A DNA stretch of 25,783 bases from Pseudovibrio sp. JCM 19062. Lineage in GTDB: Bacteria > Pseudomonadota > Alphaproteobacteria > Rhizobiales > Stappiaceae. How positions within the stretch are numbered: the first letter of the stretch is position 1; every line of letters starts with the position of its first letter. Below, piece after piece: positions 1 to 9,372 of the stretch. Below the pieces are notes generated by a model. It worked only from the letters and a program-made list of their open reading frames with translations, was not told the DNA's origin and ran no database searches. Position numbers and translations under genes: made by a program. The stretch covers positions 1 through 25,783 of the forward strand of contig BAXV01000054.1 of NCBI GenBank assembly GCA_001310715.1, given 5' to 3'.

Positions 1-1529
1 CGGACCAATGACAAGCCTGGTTCCGGTTTTGGGTGACAAAAAAACAAGGCTTTGACCTCCTCCACGAAAGAATGAAGGAGGGTTCTAAGCCAATCAGGAT
101 CAGTTACTCCGTAGTTTTGTCAGCGCCTTCCAAGAAGCGCGTGGAGGCTGCTGCAATTGCGGCGCGCAATATCTGGCGTGAAAGTAGATTTGAGCTTATG
201 GAGGACCGCTATTTGCAGCTTCCGATGCTCTTGAACAGTCTACCTTTGTGTACTGACGCTAAAGCAATCAAGGATTTGTTTCGTTATAAAACCCTCACTG
301 CGGAACATGCTACAGTCTTGGCACCCATTTTTGGAGAATGGAAAGGGACAGGCACCCCACACATTGCATTAATGAGCCGAAACGGTCAGTTGATGACCTT
401 GTCTTTGCATGACAGTAACTCAAACAAAAATGCGGTTATTGCTGCTGAATCAGGCAGCGGAAAGTCATTCCTTCTGAATGAGCTTATCCTTGCTTATATG
501 TCGGAGGGTGCTCAGGTCTGGGTTATCGACGCAGGTAAAAGCTACGAAAAACTGTGTGATACCTTGGATGGTGATTTTGTCCACTTTGAGGAAGGAACCA
601 ATGTTTGCCTGAACCCATTTGAGCTAATCGATAGCTACGAAGAAGAGGAAGATGGCATCGTTGGAATTGTATCCAATATGGCGTCACCCAAAGGGACATT
701 AAATGAGCTGCAAGAGGAGCGGTTAAAAGAAATCATCAGTAAAGGATGGGCAGAACACAACAAAGCGCTCAAGATTGACCATATCGCTGAAGCTTGCTTG
801 AAAGATACTGACCAGCGTGTGAGGGATATTGGTGCTCAGCTGTTTTCATTTACTTCAAAGGGCAATTACGGTCGGTATTTTTCCGGCAAAAACAGCATTA
901 ACTTTCGTAAGCAATTGACTGTTCTTGAGTTAGATGAGTTGCAAGGGCGAACAAATCTTCGCCAAGTGGTTTTGCTCCAGCTAATTTATCAGATTCAGCA
1001 AGAAGTGTATCGGGGCGAGAGAAACCGAAAGAAAGTTGTCATCGTCGATGAGGCTTGGGATCTTCTCAAAGAAGGTGAAGTGGCGAAGTTCATGGAACAT
1101 GCTTACAGGAAGTTCCGTAAGTATGGTGGATCAGTGATTATCGCAACTCAGTCAGTCAATGATCTTTACCAGAATGCAGTAGGTCGAGCGATTGCTGAAA
1201 ACTCAGCAATGATGATGCTCCTGGGTCAACGAGACGAGACCATCGAGAGTGTTAAGAAAAATGGCCATCTATCAATGGGAGAAGGCGGTTTTCGAGCCTT
1301 GAAAACCGTTCATACAATAGCAGGTGCCTACTCCGAGATCTTCATCAAATCTAACGTCGGGACCGGTATCGGCAGGTTGATTGTTGGTGAGTTCCAAAAG
1401 CTTCTTTACTCGACTGATCCAAGAGATGTCCAGCGCATCGAGGAACTACGCAGGCATGGATACAGTGTTTCTGATGCCATCCACATGATCATAGATTCTC
1501 GCACTCAGAACTCGGAGAATGCAGCATGA
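1..1529 (+). CDS. traC: TraC, VirB4-family ATPase of the F-type T4SS (5' partial, frame break)
   Basis: This is the C-terminal two thirds of the VirB4-type ATPase that powers pilus assembly and DNA transfer at the inner membrane. Walker A (ESGSGKS) lies about 140 residues into the visible frame and Walker B (VVIVDEAWDLL) about residue 336. The RFELMEDRYLQLPMLLNSLP stretch before Walker A is typical of TraC. Family members are about 800 aa, so roughly 250 residues lie left of the window. The long frame opens at a GTG at 33, but frame 2 from base 2 reads GPMTSLVPVLGDKK and joins it if one A is removed from the A7 run at 38-44. That restores the expected P-x-LG-x-K segment, so the GTG is not the real start. 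The stop overlaps the next start (ATGA at 1526). The family assignment is firm; the frame break is probably a base-call error. Confidence 0.93.
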
Positions 1530-1864
1530 AACCGTCCACTGCTATGACAGCTATTCTCGCACTTGGCTTAGCATTCGTCAGCTACACAACTTATGATTTG
1601 CGTTTAAAGGTTGAAGGATTTGAACAGGACTTGCAGAGAACACCTCCAATTGCGGTGGTAGACTTCTTGGAAGTTGCAAAAAGCATGGGTCCAGATGCCT
1701 CCGCAGAAGACGTTAGCAACATGCTTCTAAAGGTCAATAACGCGACCATGAAGCTGAAAGAGGCTGGCTATCTGGTTCTGGACAGGGAAAAGGTTGTCAA
1801 TGCTCCTGAGGACTTGCTTCTGCCGTTAGAAGCTATAAAGCAAGCAAACATCTCCAATCCATGA
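1526..1864 (+). CDS. trbI: TrbI-like F-type conjugation protein
   Basis: A 112-aa protein with one N-terminal membrane segment (about residues 5-22, AMTAILALGLAFVSYTTY) and a short soluble domain containing PPIAVVDFLEVAKS. This layout fits TrbI of F-type systems, a small inner-membrane protein that affects pilus retraction. It starts at an ATG overlapping the traC stop and ends in an ATGA overlap with the peptidase gene, so it is translated within the transfer operon. No frame break is seen. Assignment rests on size, topology, the PP-x-x-VVDF motif and position between traC and traW; sequence similarity to F TrbI is weak. Confidence 0.7.
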   Translation: MKPSTAMTAILALGLAFVSYTTYDLRLKVEGFEQDLQRTPPIAVVDFLEVAKSMGPDASAEDVSNMLLKVNNATMKLKEAGYLVLDREKVVNAPEDLLLPLEAIKQANISNP

Positions 1865-2378
1865 TGAAAATGAGACGGACAAAGCAGTCTTGGAGGCTAT
1901 TTGCCTTCAAGGCGCTATCGATTGTGGTTGTGTTTTTTTTGTTTCAGCAGAAGCATTTTCAGCTCGTTATCGGATTGCGTATGACCCTCAGGAAGTAAAA
2001 TGCCTGCCCGATTATAGCGTCTATCTTTTGGATACTTGGGACACCTCACGAGAGAGAGGCGGATTGTATTTCTTTGACGCTCGCGGCCTTGAACCGATTT
2101 TTCAAGATGGCACTCGACTGGTGAAAATTCTGTCGGGACTTCCGGGTGATCAAGTTGAGGTCAAAGAAGATGGCGTGTTTGTAAACTCAACGAATCTGGC
2201 TCAAGGCCTAGCCTTGGCCAGTAAGCTTGGGAGCAATCCGGAGAAGTTTTTGGTTTCCGGCACATTGCAAGAAGGAAACTATTGGTTTCTTGGTGAGCAT
2301 GAGCTGAGTTTCGACTCCCGCTATTGGGGAGCTGTCAACGATGACCAAATTCTCGGCAGAGCTATCCAATTTTTTTAA
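1861..2378 (+). CDS. trhF: TrhF/TraF-type S26 signal peptidase of the transfer region (frame break)
   Basis: A membrane-anchored peptidase, expected to process pilin or another transfer protein. The start is the ATG at 1861 (or 1864), overlapping the trbI stop; this frame gives MMKMRRTKQSWRLFAFKALS and then a hydrophobic anchor. One base added to the T8 run at 1933-1940 joins it to the frame carrying DPQEVKCLPDYSVYLLD and LVKILSGLPGDQV. The second is the S26 lysine box (K before GLPGD), and GEHELSFDSRYWGAV is the C-terminal box. At the nucleophile position, where S26 enzymes have Ser before x-P, this protein has Cys (KCLP). If the T7 run at 2370-2376 is really T6, the protein runs on to a TGA at 2439 that overlaps the next ATG, like the other junctions in this operon. 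Confidence 0.8.
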
Positions 2379-2435
2379 GAAGCCAGTTCGTTTGGATGCA
2401 CGAGGCTTCATTGTTTTTTCTGAACAGGTGTGCTC

Positions 2436-3650
2436 ATGAAACAATTCTTATTTGCAGCATGTTCGTTGCTGATGCTCCTTCAACACGGTGTAGCTGAAGA
2501 GCTATCGATGAAGCAGATTGTTGACGGAATTCGCGAACAGTCCGAAGAGATCCGCAACGCTTCGCCAATAATTTCTATGGAAGGTCTCTTGCCAAAGGAG
2601 AGGGTCCAACATGAGGCCCAACAAGAGGCAATGGGTCTACTGGAAGAATTGCAACGAACCAACAAAGACATGCGAATGTTGGCGGAAGCTCAGGAGAGAA
2701 AGAGCACCTATACAAACCACAGCTGGCTGATTTTTGCATCATTGGGTATGGGGGAAGATAGCTTTAACGCCGTGCTTCAAGCAGCTTCATTGCAACGAGA
2801 CTCCATTGTTCTTCTGCGCGGTATTCCCAAAGGTGCAAAGCTTGCTGAAGCTGTGCTTGAAGTACAAAAACGCGCGTCTAAATTTGATCCTGTGCCAAAC
2901 GTTGTAATCAACCCGGACCTATTCCAAAAGCACAACATTCAATCGGTTCCTGTTGTCGTGAAACTCACTTCAAGAGAAGGTGCGTCAGGCTTGCCCAAAG
3001 AGGTTGCTCGCGTATCTGGCCTGAGTGATACTGTTTGGTTAGAGCAAAAAAAATTGAGGAAGGTCGCTCTGGGGATCTTGGAGCGAGGGGGCCACTTGCC
3101 GAGATAACAGAGCAAGACTTTGTTGAAGCCGCAAAAGAGAGAGTTGCGGCAATCGATTGGGAAAAGAAAAAAAGAGCTGGCCGTTGAGAATTTCTGGCTG
3201 AAGCGTTCCTTTGACGAACTCCCTCAGGCAACTCAATCTCGGACACGGCTCATTGATCCTTCGTTTGTAGTGACTGCAGATGTTAAAGCGCCGAATGGCC
3301 AGCTGATCGCGTATCGCGGACAAACCATAAATCCGCTCAAAGTGCGCCCATTTCCTCAGGCTGTATTGGTGTTCGACCCACTCTCAAAGAAACAGCTTGA
3401 GCTCGTAAAGCAGCTTTCTCTGAAACTAAATAATGATAGGCGGTTTTCGCGTGTGAACCTGATCGCAACGCGCATCGATCGGGAAGCAGGGTGGGGCTCC
3501 TATGAGGAGATCACTGACTATCTGCAAGAGCATGTCTATTTGCTCACCCCGGACATTCGGCGGACGTTTGAACTCGAATTCACACCCTCGCTGGTGACAT
3601 CCGCTGACCTCCATTTCCAAGTAGAAGAATTTGGTGAGGACGAGCTATGA
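2436..3650 (+). CDS. traW: TrbC-TraW fusion, periplasmic pilus assembly protein (two frame breaks)
   Basis: Begins at ATG 2436 after AACAGGTG with a signal peptide (MKQFLFAACSLLMLLQHGVA). The first half (to about 3045) is TrbC: HSWLIFASLGMGEDSFNAVL, then a thioredoxin-like segment with LLRGIPKGAK and SVPVVV. The second half is TraW: GDLGARGPLAEITEQDF, then RLIDPSFVVTADV and NPLKVRPFPQAVLVFD. The TraW part has no signal peptide or start of its own. An extra A in the A8 run at 3046-3053 runs the TrbC frame straight into it, and one A fewer in the A7 run at 3167-3173 restores the rest. TrbC-TraW fusions are known in SXT- and R27-type systems, which supports one gene over two. The product should be periplasmic and act with TraU and TraN. 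The stop overlaps the traU ATG. Confidence 0.85.
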
Positions 3651-4669
3651 AGAAGCGAACAATCAGACGGTCTGTCCTTGGTGGGGTGGTTGCTGGCATT
3701 ATCAGCATGTGGAGTGGGCAAGCTATTGCTGCAGCTGGTTGCTACTCATCGGACTTTATCGGCCCAAAAATGATTACGGATGTATGTTGGAATTGTGTTT
3801 TGCCGATCAGAATTGCTGGCGTACCGATGGGGGAGATGGGTACTACCCCGAGGACGCTGCCAAAAACCCGCTATGCATTTGTAAAGATGGCGCGGGATTG
3901 CCGCATCCAGGGGTAACAACCTCGATGTGGGAGCCTGCGCGGCTTGTAGAGTTTCAACGTGTTCCGGGTTGTTCCTCAATTCTCAACGGTGTCCGCTTTC
4001 CGTTTAACCGGACCTTTCAAGGATCCCATGGAAACGCTGAGCATGGTGGTGGTGATAAGACATTCATGCACTACCATTACTTTGCTTTCCCTCTACTGGC
4101 GATCTTGAATCTGTTTGTGAAACAGTCTTGTAATCCAGACGGATATTTGGATATGGACATGATGTATATGTCCGAGATTGATCCAACATGGAACAACGAC
4201 GATATGGCGTTTTTTTGCCAATCCGGAAGCTGCAGCGGTCGCCAATCCAATTGCAACAACTGCATGTGCTGCAGATGCCATTGCATCTACAACAGGCGTC
4301 CAATTAAAGAGATGTTTTGGTGTGCTGGGTCGTGGGGAACATTGTACCCGTTATCAGGCAACAAAGTAGGGAACTGGAGTATTGTAAATGACACTTCGTT
4401 ACTCACAGCCAGAGTATTGGCAGCCCTACACCGGCGCGGTCTTGCATGGAAAACTTCAGGCAAAAAAAGCAATGTGTGAAGGCAAGATCCATCCAACACT
4501 ACCCAAGCAGCAATATAAGTTCACATCCGTTTACCCACGTCCTGAAACCAAGTCTGCTCATGTAATGGGTGAAAGCACGATGAAATGGGGACTGGCCAGG
4601 AAGGTCCCCGCCGTCGGTGAAGATCTCGTCTACATGATTTGGAGATGGAACGACTGTTGTAATTATTGA
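3647..4669 (+). CDS. traU: TraU, periplasmic mating-pair/pilus assembly protein (four frame breaks)
   Basis: About 340 aa, the usual TraU length. Starts at ATG 3647 with a signal peptide ending SGQAIAAA. Landmarks: CYSSDFIGPKMITDVCWNCVLPI, then LCICKDGAGLPHPGVTTSMWEPARL, MHYHYFAFPLLAILNLF, FFANPEAAAVANPIATTACA, EMFWCAGSWGTLYPLSG, LHRRGLAWKTSGKK and the C-terminal VGEDLVYMIWRWNDCC. The even cysteine pattern fits disulfide bonding by element-encoded Dsb proteins. To read through, one base must change at each of G5 3829-3833 (add), T7 4210-4216 (remove), A3 4306-4308 (add) and A7 4462-4468 (remove). Every break falls inside conserved TraU sequence that resumes at once, so assembly errors are more likely than a true pseudogene. 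Confidence 0.9.
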
Positions 4670-4767
4670 CCAGAAGACCTTTGCCGCATGTTGCCGATTT
4701 TTGTGCGGCGATGACCAAGAGCAAGCATCTACAACCTGAGTAGTCCAAAAAAATGTAAACTTAGAGC

Positions 4768-4796
4768 AAAGCTGCCGAGAGGCAGCTTTTTTTTTG
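4768..4796 (+). terminator. Intrinsic terminator after traU
   Basis: A perfect 9-bp stem, AAAGCTGCC (4768-4776) with GGCAGCTTT (4781-4789), has a GAGA loop and runs into a T9 tract. It separates traU from traN and suggests that traN has its own promoter or depends on read-through. I see no convincing -35/-10 pair in the 36 bases between it and traN. Confidence 0.85.
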
Positions 4797-4831
4797 TCTA
4801 AGGTCTCGGCAACATCGGCAGGGATCAAAGC

Positions 4832-7559
4832 ATGACAGTTCTCAAGTTTGCGAGTAAAGGCACTTCGATACTCGTCTCCACCGCCTATCTTCTTGCAATG
4901 CAACCGGCACTATCCGATACGATTGCAGAAATTGGCAGAAGTGGACAAAGCTTCGGCAAGGAAGTCAGCCAACAATTCAATCAGTCCCAACCTTCAATTT
5001 CTGGAGACACGATAACGTTCCCCGGAGAGGACGGAGGTAGTCTTGATATTCAGGATCTTTATCCGGGGACCAGCAGCGAGAACACACGACCATCGAGCTA
5101 TTATTTCCCTGATACAGAAGGTTCAAGCATAGGTGATCTGCAGAGTGCGTATGATCGCAATTCACTTATGAACTCAGCTGGTGATGGTGCGTTGACAGGT
5201 TTGGAAGCTGATGTTGACGCAGGTGTAAATACACTGGGTGGTGCAGCATATGAAATCATTATGCAGGCAGCAAAGCGTGACCGCATCGACTGGGGCGAGG
5301 ATCCGGTTTTAAGCACCACAGAGGACATTTTTGGTGTAATCGATGTCACCGATGGGTTTGATGACTGTTCTATTGACAGAGCCGTCCGTGAGACGCGCCT
5401 GAAAGCACATGTCCCAGACAACTATACCTGTGATCGTATTATTGACGAGACTGGTTCAGCGGACGCTTTACACGATTATTCAGGAGCCGTGGTCAGTCAC
5501 TATTCCGGCCCGTATAATATGGATAGCTGCGGCGTTGATTGTGTCGAGGTATGGATCGGTAGAGTTGGCGATAACTATTGGTCGGGAAATTGTAAAATCT
5601 ACGAGGCTTCGACACAGGTTGAAGTATTAAATCCTGATGCGATCACAAGCGTAAAACTAACCTACGCCAAATGGGATGACTACATCCAAGTGTATGCAGG
5701 CGCCCTAGATCAGGAAGAGCTTGTTTGGCAAGGAAACAAAAACTTTCCACCCGAAACATCTGGCAGATGTGAGCTTAAAACATCCTGGGTGAAGAACGAC
5801 ATCAACAAAGACATAACACCTCTGTTTAAAGATGTTGAGTCAGGCACTGTCGTCAACTTCAAAATCCGCGTGAGTGTTACAGGGGCAGGGGAAGGTTTCG
5901 GGCGCCTACAAATTCGTTACGATCCAACAAAAGTGATCACTGGAGATCACTGGACGCCTCCATCCGCTTTAAAAAAAAGCACAAAGCATTATAGATGGGT
6001 TTGCGGAAGGCACCTTTACTTGCATCAATGACCCTTCTGACGATTTTGGTTGTGCAATGGTCGATGGTTACAAGATCTGTGAAGACCAAGTGCAACCAAG
6101 CCCATTTCCGGGCATAAGTCCGCTTTGTAAAGCTGTTCGTATTGAAGCTGAAACTGATTTCTACAAAGGGCAGTTAGGTTGCTATACAGACGTGAATGGT
6201 GTTGAGCAGTGCCCAGTGAATGAGGGTGAAAACACCAATAGCTGTTCTCAGTATGCAGAAAATCCTGATTGTGGTTTCGTAAGGTCGACTTGTGTTGAAG
6301 GAGCGACTGGCGAAAGTGGGCGATGTTATCTTTATGAGGACACCTACGACTGTGGCTACACATCAGAAGTCCCGTCTTTTGCGATTGATGAAGAGCTAAA
6401 TTGCTCCGGTCCTATCCGGTGTATGGGCGATGATTGTCTCGACCTTGAAGGAGAACAAAGCGAAGATTTCGCGAAGGTCGCAGCTCTACTGGATGCGGTG
6501 AAGTTTCTTACTCAAGACATGTCGTGTACGGGTCTTGATGGGAATGACGTACCGACGGGAGAGGAAGACGTTAGCTGTAAGGTTTTTGCCGGTGAAAAGG
6601 GCTCCTGCAAGGTGGCTGTCGGGGGCGTGCAGGATTGCTGTGAGAAGCCCCAAGATGTCTCTCTGACAGACTATATGAACCTTCTTGTCACGGTTCCCAA
6701 GCTTGAAGCTGGAGCATCAATGCTCGCGGGTAATCTCGGCTTTGAAGGCGCCTATACTGCTTTAAAGACGGGCATCGTTGACGGCTTCACACAGATCACC
6801 CAACCGTTCTCGGGTATGGTGGAGAACCTCTCTGGTATTGTGGACACAATCACGCAACCAATTGCGGATCTTGCTGCCCAGATAAGCCAACAGTTCGCGA
6901 CCACTGCAACAGAAGTGGCGGCTGAAAGTATGGGGACTCTTGCTGTCGAAGGTGGTGAGGCACTGGCAGGTGAAACAGCCGGGAACTTGACACAACAGTT
7001 GCTCGGGGAGACGGGGGCACAGCTCTTGTCGACGGTAATGTGGGTCTACTCTGTCTACAGTGTAACCATGCTGCTCATCAAAATTATTTGGGCTTGTGAA
7101 GAAGACGAGCTTAAGCTGAATGTGAAGCGCCAGCTCAAGAGTTGCACTTCGCTTGGATCGTACTGCAAAACTGAAGTACTCGGACAATGCATTGAGAAAC
7201 GTAAATCCTATTGTTGCTTCAACTCACCGCTTTCTAGGATCATTCAGGAACAGGCTCGTCCGCAGTTGGGAGCGTCATTCGGATCTGCAAAGAACCCGCA
7301 ATGCGGCGGGCTAACAATTGAACAGGTGGGTGAACTCGATTGGGATCAGATGGATCTGACTGAATGGATTGGGATTCTGGATCAAACAGGAAACTGGCCA
7401 AACGCAGAAGACATGACGATTGATAACCTTACGGGTTTTGGTAGTGATCTCAATACTGACGGAACACGAAAGGATGTCATCACGCGCACAACTGATAGGT
7501 TGGATGAGATTAACGTGGACGCATATCGCGAGAATGCCTACGAAGATTTGAGCCCTTAA
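4832..7559 (+). CDS. traN: TraN, outer-membrane mating-pair stabilisation protein (one frame break)
   Basis: About 909 aa once joined. Begins at ATG 4832 with a signal peptide (LVSTAYLLAMQPALS) and is cysteine-rich in the second half (CEDQV, CYTDVNGVEQC, CSQYAENPDCGF, CYCCFN-type clusters), as TraN adhesins are. TraN sits in the outer membrane and contacts recipient receptors. The middle (about 5490-5920) is a beta-rich stretch with YSGPYNMDSCGVDCVEVW that may be the receptor-specific region. The two frames join if one A is dropped from the A8 run at 5971-5978, giving PPSALKKAQSIIDGFAEGTF. A hydrophobic segment near 7030-7090 and the final acidic tail are ordinary for the family. It lies last in the transfer block seen here; traF, traH and traG are not in the window. 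Confidence 0.88.
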
Positions 7560-7573
7560 TACGGTTCTCAATA

Positions 7574-7604
7574 GGTCCAGCGGAGAGAGGATTTCCGCTG
7601 GATC
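7574..7604 (+). terminator. Hairpin after traN, possible transcript end
   Basis: GGTCCAGCGGA (7574-7584) pairs with TCCGCTGGATC (7594-7604) over 11 bp (one G-U) around a 9-nt loop, 15 bases after the traN stop. No T tract follows, so it could be an RNA-stabilising 3' hairpin or a Rho-associated end rather than an intrinsic terminator. Confidence 0.45.
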
Positions 7605-7626
7605 AATCCGCAGCTTGAGTGCGTTG

Positions 7627-7665
7627 TTCCCGCCTAAGAGAATTAATTTAGAAAACTGGGCGGAA
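7627..7665. repeat. Inverted repeat in the traN-7749 gap
   Basis: TTCCCGCC (7627-7634) and GGGCGGAA (7658-7665) are perfect 8-bp arms around an AT-rich 23-base centre. It could be a protein-binding site or a weak hairpin upstream of the small gene at 7749. Nothing else is evident in the 189-base gap. Confidence 0.35.
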
Positions 7666-7748
7666 GCTTCGTCCAGTCAGAACAACTCTTCAATAGATTG
7701 ATTTGCAACAACCGTACTCGCGATTCAGATCATTCGAATGAGGCACCA

Positions 7749-7916
7749 ATGAAAGATAGGTTCATCAAGCACGCCCTACTGTACTTAGTGGTTTTGGTTT
7801 TGCCGCTTGTGTGTGCGGCTTATCTCGCATCTTTGGGGCATTACCTTTGGGCTGTACCATTCGTGGTCCTGGCGGTCTCTAGTTTGCCATCAATCAGACA
7901 TTTCCGCGAGGGGTGA
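7749..7916 (+). CDS. Small two-segment membrane protein, unknown
   Basis: A 55-aa ORF starting MKDRFIKHALLYLVVLVLPL, with two hydrophobic segments (about residues 8-27 and 30-48) and a basic C-terminus (RHFREG). The ATG at 7749 follows GAGGCACCA, an acceptable ribosome binding site; the longer reading from 7698 lacks one. It stands alone between traN and the minus-strand island. I do not recognise the family. Small membrane proteins at this spot in conjugative elements can act in entry exclusion or be toxins, but nothing here shows it. Confidence 0.5.
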   Translation: MKDRFIKHALLYLVVLVLPLVCAAYLASLGHYLWAVPFVVLAVSSLPSIRHFREG

Positions 7917-8019
7917 GGCGACGAAGATATCAAGTCGAAGGGTGAAGTAAATCTTATGGCCCATTCTTACCGGTGGCCGTCCTGGATGTTGAAGGGGCAA
8001 CCGGCAAAACAACTTAGGG

Positions 8020-8541
8020 CTAGGTCTGTGCCGTTGTTTGAGCGAGTTCGATTTCCTGAGCAATTGCTTTGAGCGGCTTGAAAAGAGTCAGGTCATCGTC
8101 TTTATCCGCTGACCTAATGAAACCAAATTTCTCATAGAATGGTACTAGATCTTCGGAAAGTGCATGAACAACAACTGCGGCTACACCAACAGTTTTACTA
8201 ACCTCAAATATTCGGTCAAAGGCATCCAAAAGTAGATCCGTTGCTATGCCTTTGCCTGCCCATTCTACATCAACCGCCAATCTGCCCAGAATAATCACTG
8301 GCAAGGGATCTGGAGAATTTCGTGTAAGTTTCTTCGGAGCAGCTTTGCGCTGGACTTGCCCTGTTGCCAAGCAGTAATAAGCGACTACCCTGCTATCGTC
8401 GTTAGCAAGCACGAATACACGAGAGCCGTTGCTTCGTTGCCATCTCATAGCCGTTTGCTGAAGCCAATGGTTCATGTTGGCGGTTCCGCAATCGAACTGG
8501 GAGATGTTGTGCTCACTATTCAGAATTTCAGGTGGTCTCAT
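8020..8541 (-). CDS. GNAT-family toxin, TacT/AtaT-like
   Basis: A 173-aa N-acetyltransferase of the toxin type, which acetylates the aminoacyl group of charged tRNA and blocks translation. Visible: the N-terminal signature ISQFDCGTANMNHWLQQ, the acetyl-CoA loop LAVDVEWAGKGIATDLLLDA, and LVPFYEKFGF with the tyrosine used by this family. The ATG at 8541 overlaps the antitoxin stop (ATGA), the normal coupling for these pairs. The last 15 residues (AQEIELAQTTAQT) are extra to the fold. The pair probably stabilises the element in its host. Confidence 0.87.
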   Translation of the reverse strand: MRPPEILNSEHNISQFDCGTANMNHWLQQTAMRWQRSNGSRVFVLANDDSRVVAYYCLATGQVQRKAAPKKLTRNSPDPLPVIILGRLAVDVEWAGKGIATDLLLDAFDRIFEVSKTVGVAAVVVHALSEDLVPFYEKFGFIRSADKDDDLTLFKPLKAIAQEIELAQTTAQT

Positions 8542-8837
8542 TCCCAAGACCGTTTTTGCTGTCGAGCTTTGATAACGTGTTCGGAAGGCTGTGCAGGCTT
8601 TTCAACAGCATCAGTGAACGCTTGGTATCCGGCTTCATCCCAAACCATTGTTGTTTGATCAAGTAACTGCTCTTCTGCGTAGCAGGTAGTCGCTTCGATC
8701 ACCACGTCAGTCTGAGTGCGATCCTGTAACTTAGCCACGCGATCAATGAGTTGGATAACACGTTCTGGCATTCTGTATTGCTTAGGACGGCGTTGGGATA
8801 AGAAATCTTCGCTGTCGCCCTTCGAAGTTGAAATCAT
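8538..8837 (-). CDS. DUF1778 (TacA-like) antitoxin
   Basis: A 99-aa antitoxin starting MISTSKGDSEDFLS at 8837, chosen because GGAG sits nine bases upstream; an alternative upstream start at 8891 would lie inside the operator. The N-terminal half (YRMPERVIQLIDRVAKLQDRTQTDVVIEA) fits a ribbon-helix-helix DNA-binding domain. The C-terminal half (TMVWDEAGYQAFTDAVEKPAQP) is the part that covers the GNAT toxin. It precedes and overlaps the toxin gene, and likely represses both through the palindrome at 8888-8904. Confidence 0.85.
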   Translation of the reverse strand: MISTSKGDSEDFLSQRRPKQYRMPERVIQLIDRVAKLQDRTQTDVVIEATTCYAEEQLLDQTTMVWDEAGYQAFTDAVEKPAQPSEHVIKARQQKRSWE

Positions 8838-8887
8838 AACGGGCTCCGTTCTTAGTGGTAGGGCTTCACAATAACACACACCAACCT

Positions 8888-8904
8888 GCAATACAATGTA
8901 TTGC
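8888..8904. promoter_or_regulatory. Palindromic operator of the toxin-antitoxin operon
   Basis: GCAATACAATGTATTGC is a perfect palindrome of 8-bp arms around a central A, 51 bases upstream of the antitoxin start. On the minus strand an AT-rich TATATAAC lies just upstream and could be the -10. Autorepression by the antitoxin-toxin complex at such a site is the rule for TacAT-type pairs; here it is inferred from position. Confidence 0.6.
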
Positions 8905-8947
8905 TAGTTATATAGAGGCCTGCTTATCCTCCGGTCGTATGGTGGAG

Positions 8948-9271
8948 CTAAGAGCGGGACCGGCCCAACCCTCTCAACAACTGCTCTGTTTCTTTGGTAA
9001 GGAAACCTTCTTCGTCAAACTTGATGTCGGAGATTGAGAGGCCACTTTCTGTCAGAGACTCGGAAATAACGACAAGTAGTTGGATGGCCAGAGCTTCGGA
9101 CTTCGAGATACCTTTCCCTTTTACACCTTTGAGCTTTTCGCTGATGTTTCCTCGCTTGGAGTTGGTGAGTGGTCCACCCAGATCCATCAATCGTGCGAGA
9201 TCACCTTGATTGCCTGCAAAGCGTTCAAAGCTTTGCCGGTAAATTTCGAGACGTTGTTCTGGTGTTGACAT
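8948..9271 (-). CDS. Small possible DNA-binding protein, unknown
   Basis: About 107 aa from MSTPEQRLEIYRQSFERF. The first half can be read as a helix-turn-helix: NQGDLARLMDLGG, then SKRGNISEKLKGVKGKGISKSEALAIQLL, where the basic segment would be the recognition region and the last part a helix common in phage-type regulators. The tail is acidic (ISDIKFDEEGFLTKETEQ). The frame is open to a TTG at 9295, and neither that nor ATG 9286 has a better ribosome binding site, so the start is uncertain. It lies downstream of the methyltransferase-helicase gene and may be co-transcribed. No function is claimed. Confidence 0.5.
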   Translation of the reverse strand: MSTPEQRLEIYRQSFERFAGNQGDLARLMDLGGPLTNSKRGNISEKLKGVKGKGISKSEALAIQLLVVISESLTESGLSISDIKFDEEGFLTKETEQLLRGLGRSRS

Positions 9272-9336
9272 AGTAGGTCCAATCATTGATAGCAAAGGTC
9301 TTACCCCAAAGCAGTTTCCTCGCTGGAAGGTAAGTT

Positions 9337-9372
9337 GCCCCGGACGTGTACCAGACGCCGGGGCGTTTTTTT
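9337..9372 (+). terminator. GC hairpin with T7 tract, overlapping a minus-strand stop
   Basis: GCCCCGG (9337-9343) pairs with CCGGGGC (9358-9364), with a small inner CG/CG extension, followed by T7 on the plus strand. Read on the plus strand this is an intrinsic terminator, although no plus-strand gene ends nearby. Read on the minus strand it directly follows the helicase stop and has no T tract; there it could be the leader hairpin of the 9271 gene (loop GGTA, downstream TACC, then TTCC/GGAA around GAGGAA). Orientation is undecided. Confidence 0.5.

Noticed and set aside
3631..4479. Long ORF over traU read as a separate cysteine-rich protein
   Set aside because: It mixes true TraU sequence with an out-of-frame N-terminus and middle; the signal peptide and the missing motifs lie in the other frames.
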